DNA of 64,000 nt from positions 620,001-684,000 of the forward strand of contig NZ_FZOT01000002.1 in the NCBI RefSeq assembly GCF_900188095.1, read 5' to 3'. The stretch comes from Noviherbaspirillum humi (lineage in GTDB: Bacteria; Pseudomonadota; Gammaproteobacteria; Burkholderiales; Burkholderiaceae_D). Positions 49,056-58,247 of this stretch are shown here, one piece after another (position 1 is the first letter of the stretch; each line of letters starts with the position of its first letter). The notes under the pieces are model-generated. The model ran no database searches. It saw only the letters and a program-made list of their open reading frames with translations, and was not told the origin of the DNA. A program made the translations under genes and the position numbers.

Positions 49056-49081
49056 AAAAAGCCGGCTGATGCCGGCTTTTT
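49056..49081. terminator. bidirectional terminator between tolC and the monooxygenase gene
   Basis: AAAAAGCCGGC pairs with GCCGGCTTTTT around TGAT. It ends tolC on the plus strand and the antibiotic-biosynthesis-monooxygenase gene on the minus strand. Confidence 0.95.
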
Positions 49082-49104
49082 CGTTTCGATGGATACGGGA
49101 ATCC

Positions 49105-49422
49105 TCACAAGCGGTAATCCCGTTCCACCTTGCATATGCGCGTCTTGAACGCCGAATACCAAGTGCTGCGGCCGAGCTGCTGCGCCTGCAGATGTTCCGC
49201 ATTCGCCTTCCATGCGCGGATGGATTCCAGGTCCTTCCAGTAAGAGACGGTGATCCCCACCTCCTGGCGCACCGACTCCATGCCGAGAAAACCGGGCTGG
49301 CGTGCCGCGAGCTCCACCATCCTTGCCGCCATGTCGGCATAACCCTGGTCCGCATCGGTGCGGATGGAAGTGAAGATCACCGCATAGTAAGGCGGCGCCG
49401 GCGTGTTCGCGATGGTGGTCAT
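49105..49422 (-). CDS. antibiotic biosynthesis monooxygenase (ABM)-domain protein
   Basis: A 105-residue dimeric ferredoxin-like ABM protein. It contains YYAVIFTSIR, AARQPGFLGMESVR and ISYWKDLESIRAWK-type motifs (VTVSYW... here ITVSYWKDLESIRAWK). Members include haem-degrading and quinone-oxidising enzymes as well as uncharacterised ones. The ATG at 49422 has GAGG six bases upstream; a longer frame to 49455 is less likely. It is 37 bp downstream of the acrR-like gene on the same strand, so the two may be co-transcribed. Confidence 0.88.
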   Translation of the reverse strand: MTTIANTPAPPYYAVIFTSIRTDADQGYADMAARMVELAARQPGFLGMESVRQEVGITVSYWKDLESIRAWKANAEHLQAQQLGRSTWYSAFKTRICKVERDYRL

Positions 49423-49459
49423 GTCTGCCTCGAAAGCAAAGCGGGGGGCAACCAATTAT

Positions 49460-50104
49460 CTACCGGGAAGCCGGCTTGCGCAGCGAAGGCGCATAGCGCA
49501 GCATGTCGATGCTGGCATCGATCAGGCGCTCCGCCTGCTTCTCCAGGTTGAAGGTGTCCTTGGCGAACAGCCAGTTGCTGACCAGCCCGATGACGGCGGC
49601 ATGCAGCGCGGTGGCGGCAAGGTGCACGTCGAGTTCCGGCGCCAGCTGGCCGTGGGTGATGGCATTGCGCAGAATGCGCTCGATGCGGGCCTCGCCGCGG
49701 CGGAAGGCTTCCTGCTGGCGGGCCTGGATCAGCCCGGACGACTCGACGTATTCGCACTTGTGGAACAGCACCTCGAAAACTTTTCGCGTCTGCGGATCGG
49801 CCGCGGCCTGCCGCAGCACGAAGATGCAGGAGGCGCGCAGCTGGCCGAGCGGATCCTCCTGTTCCTGGCTGGCGCCCGCCTCCGTCATGGCTTCCATCGG
49901 CAGCCGCACCCGTTCGCACATCGCGTCGAACAGGTCGCTCTTGTTCTTGAAGTGCCAGTAGATCGCGCCGCGAGTGACACCCGCCGCCTCGGCCACGTCG
50001 GCAAGCGAGGTCGCCGAGGTGCCCTTGGCGTAGAACACCTCCACCGCCGCATCGAGGATGCGATTGCGGGTTTCGAGCGCTTCTTCCTTGGTACTGCGGG
50101 CCAT
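49460..50104 (-). CDS. TetR/AcrR-family repressor of the acrAB-oprM-type operon
   Basis: A 214-residue AcrR/TtgR-type regulator: ARSTKEEALETRNRILDAAV then SLADVAEAAGVTRGAIYWHF as helix-turn-helix. The ligand domain holds the conserved ALHAAVIGLVSNWLF. It diverges from an AcrA-like gene across 312 bp that carry an AcrR-type palindrome. It very probably represses the pump operon and is relieved by pump substrates. Start at 50104 (MARSTKEE) is preceded by AAGGAT; the ORF runs further upstream without coding support. Confidence 0.94.
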   Translation of the reverse strand: MARSTKEEALETRNRILDAAVEVFYAKGTSATSLADVAEAAGVTRGAIYWHFKNKSDLFDAMCERVRLPMEAMTEAGASQEQEDPLGQLRASCIFVLRQAAADPQTRKVFEVLFHKCEYVESSGLIQARQQEAFRRGEARIERILRNAITHGQLAPELDVHLAATALHAAVIGLVSNWLFAKDTFNLEKQAERLIDASIDMLRYAPSLRKPASR

Positions 50105-50416
50105 GGGGATCCTTGAGTGACTCGAGATGGACGTATCCATCCGATGACTGTTGATGCATTGAAGCATATGCCCGGCCGATTCGCGCCGGGAAAGCGCAAG
50201 GCGGCGGGGCGCGCTCCGCTACGAAGCGAGGCGGGCCCGGCGTGCGCCGTTCGGGCGTCACATACATACATTCACGTATGTATGTATAATACCAGCTTGT
50301 TCCCCAAATAAGAACTATACTGCCAGCCTGCCACCGGCGATGGACGCTTAGTATGGGTGTCCTTGCAGTATCTCCGCCTCACCCAAGATCAATTATCGAA
50401 AACCGAGCGAGTACTT
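50105..50416. other. divergent regulatory region of the acrAB-oprM-type operon
   Basis: A 312-bp intergenic region with the operator at 50262-50287 and the TATAAT at 50285-50290 that overlaps it. The part near the acrR-like gene is GC-rich and holds nothing else I can support. Confidence 0.6.
50262..50290 (+). promoter_or_regulatory. AcrR-type operator overlapping the -10 of the pump operon
   Basis: The inverted repeat ATACATACAT-N6-ATGTATGTAT (arms of ten bases, perfect) spans 50262-50287 and closely resembles the E. coli AcrR operator. A perfect TATAAT at 50285-50290 overlaps its right arm, so binding would block RNA polymerase. The adaptor start is 127 bp further on. Confidence 0.8.
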
Positions 50417-51640
50417 ATGAGTCCTGTTTACCGCCTCACCGGAATTGCCGCCGCCGCACTGATCATGACCGCCGTCGCCGGCTGCGGCGAAAAGGCCGCC
50501 CATGCGCAGGCACCCGGTAACGCACCGCCGCCGCCCGAAGTCGCCGTCGTCACCGTGACGCCGGAGCGCCTCGCCATCTTCAACGAACTTCCCGGCCGGC
50601 TCGAAGCCACCCGCGTGGCGCAGGTGCGGGCGCGGGTGCCGGGCATAGTGCAGAAGCGGGCGTTCCGTGAAGGCAGCGACGTGAAAGCGGGCGACGTGCT
50701 GTACCGTATCGATCCTTCCGCCTATCAGGCCACCCTCAACAGCGCCGAGGCCACCGTCGCTCGCGCCGAGGCCAATCTGGCTCAGGCCAATATGAAGGCT
50801 CAGCGCTACAAGCCCCTGGTGGAAACCAATGCCATCAGCAAGCAGGAATACGACGACGCCGTCACCGCCACCAAGCAGGCGACCGCGGACCTCGCCGCCG
50901 CCAAGGCGACGCGCGAGACCGCTCGCCTCAATCTCGGCTATGCCACCATCACCGCGCCGATCTCCGGCCGCATCGGCCGCTCGCTGGTGACGGAGGGCGC
51001 GCTGGTCGGCCAGGGCGAAGCCACGCTGATGGCCACCATCCAGCAGCTCGATCCGATCTACGTCAACCTGACCCAGTCCAGCACCGAACTGGCGCGCCTG
51101 CAGCAAGCGCTGCGCAGCGGCCAGCTCAAGAGCGTCGGCAAGGACGGCGCCAGGGTGACCCTGGTGACCGAGGACGGCAAGAACACCGGCATCAGCGGCA
51201 AGCTGCTGTTCTCCGACGTCACCGTGGAGGAAAGCACTGGCTCGGTGATTCTGCGCGCCGAATTTCCCAATTCCGATCGCGCCCTGCTGCCGGGCATGTA
51301 CGCCCGCGCCCGCATCGAGCAGGCGGTGGACGAGCAGGCCATCACCGTGCCGCAGCAGGCGGTGCAGCGCGGCACCGAAGGCGCCTACGTGATGCTGGTC
51401 GGCGCCGACGGCAAGGTCGCGCCGCGCCCGATCAAGACCGGCACCGCACAGGGCAACAAGTGGATCATCACCGACGGCCTGAAGGGCGGCGAGAAGGTGA
51501 TCGTCGAAGGCCTGCAGAAAGTGAAGCCGGGCGCGCCAGCGCGCGCCGTGCCGTGGCAAGCCCCGGCCGCCGCCCAGGGCGGCGCGCCGGCAGCCCAGCC
51601 GGCGAAGCAGCCGGCCGCCAACGCCGCTCAAAAGTCTTAA
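50417..51640 (+). CDS. RND efflux periplasmic adaptor lipoprotein, AcrA/MexA type
   Basis: A 407-residue adaptor. Signal peptide MSPVYRLTGIAAAALIMTAVAGC has a lipobox with Cys23. Lipoyl half-motifs (ARVPGIVQKRAFREGSDVKA and ITAPISGRIGRSLVTEGALV), a hairpin and the C-terminal domain follow. It ends with an Ala/Pro/Gln-rich tail. It links the AcrB-like permease with the OprM-like channel encoded downstream. The ATG at 50417 was chosen because the signal begins there; upstream codons are not coding. Confidence 0.95.
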   Translation: MSPVYRLTGIAAAALIMTAVAGCGEKAAHAQAPGNAPPPPEVAVVTVTPERLAIFNELPGRLEATRVAQVRARVPGIVQKRAFREGSDVKAGDVLYRIDPSAYQATLNSAEATVARAEANLAQANMKAQRYKPLVETNAISKQEYDDAVTATKQATADLAAAKATRETARLNLGYATITAPISGRIGRSLVTEGALVGQGEATLMATIQQLDPIYVNLTQSSTELARLQQALRSGQLKSVGKDGARVTLVTEDGKNTGISGKLLFSDVTVEESTGSVILRAEFPNSDRALLPGMYARARIEQAVDEQAITVPQQAVQRGTEGAYVMLVGADGKVAPRPIKTGTAQGNKWIITDGLKGGEKVIVEGLQKVKPGAPARAVPWQAPAAAQGGAPAAQPAKQPAANAAQKS

Positions 51641-51655
51641 GGGAGAAGCCGCCTC

Positions 51656-54600
51656 ATGGCCAAGTTCTTTATTGACCGCCCGGTGTTCGCCTGGGTGGTC
51701 GCACTCTTCATTCTGCTGGCAGGGGGCATCGCCATCACCCGCCTGCCGGTTGCCCAGTATCCGACCATCGCGCCGCCGTCGGTCGTCGTCACCGCCACCT
51801 ACCCTGGCGCTTCTGCCCAGGTGCTGGACGAGAGCGTCACCAGCCTGATCGAACAGGAGATGAACGGCGCCGACGGACTGCAGTACATGGAATCGCAGAG
51901 CCAGGCCAACGGCCAGGCGCAGATCACCGTCACCTTCCTGCCGGGCACCAATCCCGATCTCGCCGCAGTGGACGTGCAGAACCGCCTGAAGCGGGTCGAA
52001 CCGCGCCTGCCGCAGGCGGTGACCCAGCAAGGCGTGCAGGTGACCAAGGCGCGCAGCAACTTCCTGCTGTTCACCACCCTCTCCTCCAGCGACGGCCGGC
52101 TCGATCCGGTAGCGCTGGGCGACTACCTGTCGCGCAACGTGCTCAACGAGTTGAAGCGCGTGCCCGGCGTCGGCGATGCCACCCTGTTCGGCACCGAGCG
52201 CGCGATGCGCATCTGGATCGACCCGGACAAGCTGGTCGGCTTCAAGCTCTCGCCGGCCGACGTCTCCGCCGCCATCCGCGCCCAGAACGCGCAGGTGGCA
52301 TCCGGCACCCTGGGCGACCTGCCGAGCAACATCACCCAGCAGATCGCCACCCAGGTGGTGGTGCGCGGCCAGCTCACCAGCCCGGAGGAATTCGGCAACA
52401 TCGTGCTGCGCGCCAATCCGAACGGCTCCACCGTGCGGCTGCGCGACGTCGCCCGCATCGAGGTCGGCGGCCAGACCTATGCCACCGCCGCCCGCCTGAA
52501 CGGCGAGGCCGCCTCCGCCGTCGGCATCCTGCTGTCGCCGACCGCCAATGCGCTGCAGACCGCCAAGGCCATCCGCGCCAAGATGGACGAGCTGTCGCGC
52601 TACTTCCCCGCCGGCGTGAAGTACGAAATCCCCTACGACACCTCGCTGTTCGTGCAGATCTCGATCGAGGAAGTGGTCAAGACCCTGCTCGAGGCGGTGG
52701 TGCTGGTGTTCCTGGTGATGTACCTGTTCCTGCAGAACATCCGCTACACCCTGATCCCCACCATCGTCGTGCCGGTGGCGCTGATGGGCACCTTCGCCGC
52801 CATGGCCGCCTTCGGCTTCTCGATCAACGTGCTGACCATGTTCGGCATGGTGCTGGCCATCGGCATCCTGGTGGACGACGCCATCGTGGTGGTGGAAAAC
52901 GTCGAGCGCATCATGAGCGAGGAAGGCCTGTCGCCGCGCGACGCCACGCGCAAGGCCATGGGCCAGATCACCGGCGCCATCGTCGGCATCACCCTGGTGC
53001 TGGTGGCGGTGTTCATCCCGATGGCCTTCTTCGGCGGCTCGGTCGGCGCCATCTACCGCCAGTTCTCGCTGTCGATGGTGTCGTCCATGCTGCTCTCGGC
53101 GCTGATGGCGCTGTCGCTGACGCCGGCGCTGTGCGCCACCATCCTGAAGCCGGTGGAAGCCGGCCACCACCACGAAAAGCGCGGCTTCTTCGGCTGGTTC
53201 AACCGCAGCTTCAACCGCACCGCCACCGGCTACCAGGGCATGGTGGCGCGCATGCTGACCAAGGCGCTGCGCTACATGATCATCTTCGGCGTCATCATCG
53301 CCTGCGTCGCGCTGCTGTACGCGCGCCTGCCTTCCTCCTTCCTGCCGAGCGAGGACCAGGGCTACATCGTCACCAACGTGCAGCTGCCGCCGGGCGCCAG
53401 CGCCAACCGCACGCTGGAGGTGGTGCAGCAGGTCGAAGACTTCTACAAGAAGCAGAAGATCGTCGAGAACATCGTCGCCGTCACCGGCTTCTCCTTCTCC
53501 GGCAGCGGCCAGAATGCCGGCCTGGTTTTCACGCCGCTGATCGACTGGAAGGAACGCGGCGCCGGCGAAACCGCCAGCGACCTGGTCGGCAAGGCCTTCG
53601 GCGCCCTGTCCCAGATCCGCGATGCGATCATCTTCCCGGTGAATCCGCCGCCGATCCGCGAGCTCGGCAACGCCACCGGCTTCACCTTCCGCCTGCAGGA
53701 CCGCGGCGGACTCGGCCACGACGCCCTGCTGGCGGCACGCAACCAGCTGCTCGGCATGGCGGCGCAGAGCCAGGTCATCAAGGGCGCCCGCCCCGAAGGC
53801 CTGGAAGACACGCCGCAGCTGCAGCTCGACATCGACCGCGACAAGGCCAGCGCCCTCGGCATCGCCTACTCCGACATCAATGCCGCGCTGACCAACACCA
53901 TCGGCTCCAGCTATATCAACGATTTCCCGAACATGGGCCGCCAGCAGCGGGTGATCGTGCAGGCCGACGTGCCGGACCGCCTGCAGCCGGAGGACATCCT
54001 CAAGCTCAACGTCCGCAATACACAGGGCAACATGGTGCCGTTCTCGGCCTTCACCAACATCCGCTGGGTCACCGGCCCGGTGCAGCTGGTGCGCTACAAC
54101 GGCTATCCGGCGATGAAGATCTCCGGCGACGCCGCGCCCGGCCGCAGCACCGGCGAGGCGATGGCGGAGATGGAGCGCCTGGCAGGCCAGCTGCCGCAAG
54201 GCTTCGGCTTCGAATGGACCGGCACCTCCTTCGAGGAGAAGACTTCCGGCTCGCAGGCGCCGGCGCTGTTCGCGCTGTCGCTGATCGCGGTGTTCCTGGT
54301 GCTGGCGGCGCTGTATGAAAGCGCCTCCATCCCGGTGGCGGTGCTGCTGGTGGTACCGCTCGGCATCCTCGGCGCCCTGCTCGGCGCCACCCTGCGCGGC
54401 ATGCCGAACGACGTCTACTTCAAGGTCGGCCTGATCGCCATCATCGGCCTGTCGGCCAAGAACGCGATCCTGATCATCGAGTTCGCCAAGGACCTGCAAG
54501 CCCAGGGCAAGGGCGTGATCGAAGCCACGCTGGAAGCGGTGCACCTTCGCTTCAGGCCGATCATCATGACCTCGCTCGCCTTCATCCTCGGCGTGCTGCC

Positions 54601-54796
54601 GCTGGTGATCGCCACCGGCGCCGGCTCCGCCAGCCAGCGCGCCATCGGCACCGGCGTGATGGGCGGCATGATCACCGCCACCGTGCTGGCGGTGTTCCTG
54701 GTGCCGGTGTTCTTCGTCGTGGTGCGCAAGTTCTTCCCCGGCAGCGAGCGCCAGCGCCGCATGTATGCCCATGAAAACCTAGGCAACGAAAGCTGA
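51656..54796 (+). CDS. RND multidrug efflux permease, AcrB/MexB type
   Basis: A 1046-residue AcrB/MexB family pump with twelve transmembrane helices. It begins MAKFFIDRPVFAWVVALFIL, has GILVDDAIVVVENVERIM with the two transmembrane Asp residues of the proton relay, and the drug-binding pockets in the porter domain. It exports antibiotics, dyes, detergents or solvents through the OprM-like channel. It starts 15 bp after the adaptor, and the channel gene follows after 5 bp. Confidence 0.97.
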   Translation: MAKFFIDRPVFAWVVALFILLAGGIAITRLPVAQYPTIAPPSVVVTATYPGASAQVLDESVTSLIEQEMNGADGLQYMESQSQANGQAQITVTFLPGTNPDLAAVDVQNRLKRVEPRLPQAVTQQGVQVTKARSNFLLFTTLSSSDGRLDPVALGDYLSRNVLNELKRVPGVGDATLFGTERAMRIWIDPDKLVGFKLSPADVSAAIRAQNAQVASGTLGDLPSNITQQIATQVVVRGQLTSPEEFGNIVLRANPNGSTVRLRDVARIEVGGQTYATAARLNGEAASAVGILLSPTANALQTAKAIRAKMDELSRYFPAGVKYEIPYDTSLFVQISIEEVVKTLLEAVVLVFLVMYLFLQNIRYTLIPTIVVPVALMGTFAAMAAFGFSINVLTMFGMVLAIGILVDDAIVVVENVERIMSEEGLSPRDATRKAMGQITGAIVGITLVLVAVFIPMAFFGGSVGAIYRQFSLSMVSSMLLSALMALSLTPALCATILKPVEAGHHHEKRGFFGWFNRSFNRTATGYQGMVARMLTKALRYMIIFGVIIACVALLYARLPSSFLPSEDQGYIVTNVQLPPGASANRTLEVVQQVEDFYKKQKIVENIVAVTGFSFSGSGQNAGLVFTPLIDWKERGAGETASDLVGKAFGALSQIRDAIIFPVNPPPIRELGNATGFTFRLQDRGGLGHDALLAARNQLLGMAAQSQVIKGARPEGLEDTPQLQLDIDRDKASALGIAYSDINAALTNTIGSSYINDFPNMGRQQRVIVQADVPDRLQPEDILKLNVRNTQGNMVPFSAFTNIRWVTGPVQLVRYNGYPAMKISGDAAPGRSTGEAMAEMERLAGQLPQGFGFEWTGTSFEEKTSGSQAPALFALSLIAVFLVLAALYESASIPVAVLLVVPLGILGALLGATLRGMPNDVYFKVGLIAIIGLSAKNAILIIEFAKDLQAQGKGVIEATLEAVHLRFRPIIMTSLAFILGVLPLVIATGAGSASQRAIGTGVMGGMITATVLAVFLVPVFFVVVRKFFPGSERQRRMYAHENLGNES

Positions 54797-54801
54797 TCCA
54801 G

Positions 54802-56265
54802 ATGCTGAAGCAAATTACCCTGTCCCTGCTGGCCGCCGGCGTGCTCGGCGGCTGCTCCCTGGCGCCCACCCTGCAGCGGCCGGAAGCCCCGGTCGCCGCG
54901 ACCTTCCCGCAGGAAGCCGCGCCCACCGGCATCGCCGCGCCGGCCACCCCGGCCGCCAATGCCGGCACGCCCGCCGCCGACATCGGCTGGCAAGACTTCT
55001 TCCCCGACCGCCGGCTGCAGGCCTTCATCGCCGCCGCGCTCGACAACAACCGCGACCTGCGCACCGCCGCGCTGCGCATCGAGGAAGCCCGCGCCCAGTA
55101 CAACATCCAGTCGGCCGACCTGCTGCCGACGCTGAACGCCGCCGGCGGCGTGACCCGCTCGCGCACCCCGGGCGAACTCAATGCCAGCGGCCGGCCCATC
55201 CTCACCACCGGCTACCAGGTCGGCCTGAGCCTGACCTCCTTCGAGCTGGACTTCTTCGGCCGCGTGCGCAGCCTGAACCAGGCGGCCCTGGCGCAGTACC
55301 TGGCCACCGAGGAAGCCGCGCGGGCGGCGCGCATCAGCCTGGTGGCGGAAACCGCCAAGGCCTACCTCGCCGAGCGCAGCTTCGCCGAGCAGCACGAGCT
55401 GGCCCGCCAGACCCTGCAGGGCCGCGAGAACGGCTACCGCCTGGCACAGCAGCGCTTCGAAGTCGGTGCTTCCTCCGCCCTCGACCTGCGCCAGAATGAG
55501 ACCCTGGTGCTGACCGCTCGCGCCACCCTCGCCACCCTGGCACGCCAGCGCGCCCAAGCGATCAACGCGCTGACGCTGCTGGTCGGCCGTCCGCTCGACA
55601 CCATCGGCGACCTGCCGGCGCCTCAGCCGCTGTCGGGACAGAACATCGTCAACGACATCCCGGCCGGCCTGCCTTCCGACCTGCTGGTGCGTCGGCCCGA
55701 CATCCGCGCCGCCGAGCAGCGGCTGGTATCCGCCAACGCCAACATCGGTGCCGCCCGCGCCGCCTTCTTCCCGCGCATCTCGCTCACCGCGGCGTTCGGC
55801 ACCGCGAGCACGGCGCTGTCCGGCCTGTTCAGCGCCGGTTCCGGCAACTGGTCCTTCGGCCCGCAGCTGCTGCTGCCGATCTTCGACAGCGGCCGCAACC
55901 AGGGCAACCTCGACCTGGCGCAGGTGCGCACCAATCTCGCGGTGGTGGATTACGAGAAGACCATCCAGACCGCCTTCCGCGAAGTGTCGGACGCCCTCAC
56001 CGCCCGCGGCTACCTGGAAGAGCAGATCGAAGCCCAACGCGCGGTGCAGGTCGCCCAGGCCGACCGCCTGAAGCTCGCCGACCAGCGCTTCCGCAACGGC
56101 ATCTCCAGCTCGCTCGACGTGCTGGACGCGGAGCGCGAACTGTTCTCCGCCCAGCAGTCGCTGGTGCAGGCACAATTGCTGCGGTTGACCAACAGCGTGG
56201 ACCTCTACCGCTCCCTAGGCGGCGGATTGAAGAGCACCACCAACTACGCCAGCCAGGCGCGCTGA
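54802..56265 (+). CDS. RND efflux outer-membrane lipoprotein, OprM/NodT type
   Basis: A 487-residue outer-membrane factor. Signal peptide MLKQITLSLLAAGVLGGC gives a lipobox LGGC, as in OprM. Two outer-membrane-efflux repeats follow (FFPDRRLQAFIAAALDNNRD, and VAQADRLKLADQRFRNGISS with LDVLDAERELF). It is the exit duct of the tripartite pump and the last gene of the operon, closed by a terminator. Confidence 0.95.
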   Translation: MLKQITLSLLAAGVLGGCSLAPTLQRPEAPVAATFPQEAAPTGIAAPATPAANAGTPAADIGWQDFFPDRRLQAFIAAALDNNRDLRTAALRIEEARAQYNIQSADLLPTLNAAGGVTRSRTPGELNASGRPILTTGYQVGLSLTSFELDFFGRVRSLNQAALAQYLATEEAARAARISLVAETAKAYLAERSFAEQHELARQTLQGRENGYRLAQQRFEVGASSALDLRQNETLVLTARATLATLARQRAQAINALTLLVGRPLDTIGDLPAPQPLSGQNIVNDIPAGLPSDLLVRRPDIRAAEQRLVSANANIGAARAAFFPRISLTAAFGTASTALSGLFSAGSGNWSFGPQLLLPIFDSGRNQGNLDLAQVRTNLAVVDYEKTIQTAFREVSDALTARGYLEEQIEAQRAVQVAQADRLKLADQRFRNGISSSLDVLDAERELFSAQQSLVQAQLLRLTNSVDLYRSLGGGLKSTTNYASQAR

Positions 56266-56292
56266 GCGTTTCTCTCGCTCCTTGCTTCTCTG

Positions 56293-56329
56293 AAAGCCCA
56301 TGCTCCGCAACCGCGGGCATGGGCTTTTT
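56293..56329 (+). terminator. rho-independent terminator after the pump operon
   Basis: AAAGCCCATGC pairs with GCATGGGCTTT around a 13-base loop and is followed by TTTT. It lies about 28 bp after the OprM-like stop. Confidence 0.92.
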
Positions 56330-56423
56330 GCTTGGCGCCCGTGATCTTGCGCAAGCCCTCCCGCCGCATCCGGCGCAGCATCTGCCGCAGGGAGATGGGG
56401 GATCACACCAACGGAGGCGAGAC

Positions 56424-56693
56424 ATGACGACCTATGCTGTCCAGCGACACCTGCAAGGCATCACCCTGCAACAGCTTTCCGCCGCGCAGCAGGCGGCGAT
56501 CGAAGCCGCCAAGGCGGTTTCCGCCCAAGGCGACCCGGTAACCTATATCCGCAGCAACTTCTTCCCAGCCGACCAGCGCTGCACCTGCCTGTTCGAGGCG
56601 CAGAGCCGGGAAGCGGTGGAGAGAGTGAACCAAGAAGCGTCCCTGCCTTACGACAAGGTGGAAGAGGTGATGGATCTGCCGGCTCGGCATTGA
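56424..56693 (+). CDS. DUF4242-type small protein
   Basis: An 89-residue protein resembling the DUF4242 family (nickel-binding-like). It reads MTTYAVQRHLQGITLQQLSA, with VTYIRSNFFPADQRCTCLFE in the middle, where the family has its conserved Cys and Phe. A strong GGAGG precedes the ATG at 56424 by seven bases. Family role is unknown. It stands alone between two terminators and is the last GC-rich gene before the AT-rich island. Confidence 0.82.
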   Translation: MTTYAVQRHLQGITLQQLSAAQQAAIEAAKAVSAQGDPVTYIRSNFFPADQRCTCLFEAQSREAVERVNQEASLPYDKVEEVMDLPARH

Positions 56694-56713
56694 TCGGGTT
56701 TTGTGACTTGTTG

Positions 56714-56735
56714 AGCCCGCTTTGGCGGGCTTTTT
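56714..56735 (+). terminator. rho-independent terminator after the DUF4242-type gene
   Basis: AGCCCGC pairs with GCGGGCT around TTTG and is followed by TTTTT. It marks the left border of the AT-rich island. Confidence 0.92.
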
Positions 56736-57227
56736 AACGCTGGTTTAATGGGCAGTCATCATCTTGTATTGACTTGAACATCATCGTATCTCAAGGGATG
56801 ACGACATTTGACAAACGCGGCCGTTCTTAAACAGCGACAACCGCAATCCGTATGATGAAAACAGTACGGGATGGCTTGCAACTGGGCCGTGTTAAGAACC
56901 AGCGTCAGAAGCTACAGAAGCAAAAAATACCTTCTCGATATTAGGTTCGCATGACATGCACGGACAAATTTTCACTGCTAAGAATGGCACATAGCAATAT
57001 AAGAAAGCCGCCAGCTCTTTAAAAATCCAAATTACTGGCATTCAAATTGCATCTCGGGAGGTGCTACTGACTTCTACGTAAAGGAAGTTGCTCACACCGA
57101 TCGTCATTGAGCCAGAACCTTCAGCAGATTAAAGGAATTGCACCACCTGCACTCCTTAATTAGTCGCAAGGTCATCTCAAGCTGATCACCTAACTCGTCT
57201 ACTTACTTGATTGCTTGAGAGGCAAAA
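56736..57227. other. AT-rich upstream region of the island
   Basis: About 490 bp without a supported gene; the GC content visibly drops here. The only element I can point to is the sigma-54-like site at 57036-57051. No repeats, tRNA or integrase remnants are visible. Confidence 0.6.
57036..57051 (+). promoter_or_regulatory. sigma-54-type -24/-12 promoter candidate
   Basis: TGGCAT-TCAAA-TTGCA has the invariant GG and GC exactly ten bases apart and agrees with the sigma-54 consensus TGGCAC-N5-TTGCW except for one base of the TGGCAC block. It lies about 180 bp before the ATG at 57228. A closely similar element stands before the 59335 gene. Confidence 0.5.
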
Positions 57228-57644
57228 ATGAGTCTCGCTGATAGAACCTCATCACCGTCAAACGCTGTTTACATTACTCAGCAGTCGAAGAATCCGATCA
57301 TTACCGCTCAGGCAAATGCCAATACGAAGAGCTGTACGGTTTCCTCGACTCTGTTCGATCAGCAATTTTCTGAATTACGCAACAAGGTCATTACCCCAGA
57401 AGTCGCAGCTCACAAAAATACGGAGTACATCGGCAAATTGTTGCCGGAAGTTGAGTGCTTGATCAAAACTGCGGAGGCACTCAGAAAATCACTCCCGATT
57501 AATGAAGTAAAGGCTTCTCGTGACATCAGTCAGAAAATTGACACGCTCAAGTCTTGGTCGGAAGAGCTGCGGGCCATTTTGAAACGTAAGAAAGCCTCAC
57601 AGCAACAACAACAAGGTTTCTGGAATTTTATTTTTCCCAAATAA
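57228..57644 (+). CDS. orphan small protein, island gene A
   Basis: A 138-residue protein I do not recognise. The N-terminal 40 residues are Ser/Thr/Asn/Gln-rich and probably disordered (MSLADRTSSPSNAVYITQQS), residues 45-120 are charged helices, and the end has a Gln run before an aromatic tail GFWNFIFPK. No signal peptide or transmembrane segment. Residues 75-105 align without gaps with residues 78-108 of island gene D, sharing the pattern [VI]E-x-L-[IL]K-x-AE-x-L-[RK]KS and a D-x4-[IL]-D eleven residues later. Base composition is AT-rich. A GAGAGG lies before the ATG. An effector-like N-terminus is a guess only. Confidence 0.75.
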   Translation: MSLADRTSSPSNAVYITQQSKNPIITAQANANTKSCTVSSTLFDQQFSELRNKVITPEVAAHKNTEYIGKLLPEVECLIKTAEALRKSLPINEVKASRDISQKIDTLKSWSEELRAILKRKKASQQQQQGFWNFIFPK

Positions 57645-57785
57645 GGAGTCTAGATCCAAATGAAATGGAAAGGAGCAGTACAAGCGGAAGGCGACGGAAC
57701 TTGCTAGTTTTAATCCTGGATCTTCGATAGCGCATTTCATCTACATTAATAACCGTCGTTTCTCATCAACAAAGGAGAAGCCACA

Positions 57786-58118
57786 ATGGCACAAGTTAAT
57801 GCAGCAACTAGCGGCAATGCACCTGCGTTGCGTAACCTCTTACCAGAACTGACACTTCTGAAAGCTCCGCTTCATCGAAAGACTCCGGCACAGCAACAAC
57901 CTGTGAAAGACATCCATCGACCCGCTCAAACAGAGCAGTCAACACATAAACCTGAAGCTTTATCTTTTCCAACGTTCGATCGGCTGAAATTCAATCTCCC
58001 ATCTTCTTTGTTGATCAACATAGCAATCCCACTGCCATCTATTGGCATTGCAACAGCGACGGGGGCAGCAATTAATTCAACTATTGGCTCCGCGCTTAAA
58101 CAAGCTAGCGAAAAATAG
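57786..58118 (+). CDS. orphan small protein, island gene B
   Basis: A 110-residue protein without recognised relatives. The first 60 residues are polar and Pro/Gln-rich (TPAQQQPVKDIHRPAQTEQS); residues 74-103 are hydrophobic and Gly/Ala/Ile-rich (INIAIPLPSIGIATATGAAI), ending in a short basic tail. That layout suggests membrane insertion of the C-terminal part. AAAGGAGAAG lies eight bases before the ATG, very similar to the site before gene D. AT-rich codon use. Function unknown. Confidence 0.72.
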   Translation: MAQVNAATSGNAPALRNLLPELTLLKAPLHRKTPAQQQPVKDIHRPAQTEQSTHKPEALSFPTFDRLKFNLPSSLLINIAIPLPSIGIATATGAAINSTIGSALKQASEK

Positions 58119-58247
58119 ATGATCCTGGGTCGCTGTCATCACGGCAAGGTAACGCTTTAGATCAACTTACAGAAGATTGAATGCGAACGAATTCTAGATA
58201 TCGAAGAGATCCGAAGTAAACGGAAAATAGCGCGACCATCTCGATTG

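Noticed and set aside
50393..54772. 1459-codon open frame on the minus strand
   Set aside because: Antisense to the AcrA/AcrB-type genes; low-complexity His/Gln/Asp-rich translation typical of GC-rich shadows. The same holds for 43032-46286 and 36958-39516.
57700..57735. A third sigma-54-like site before island gene B (TGGATC-TTCGA-TAGC)
   Set aside because: Spacing fits, but three consensus positions are wrong, so it is not distinguishable from chance.
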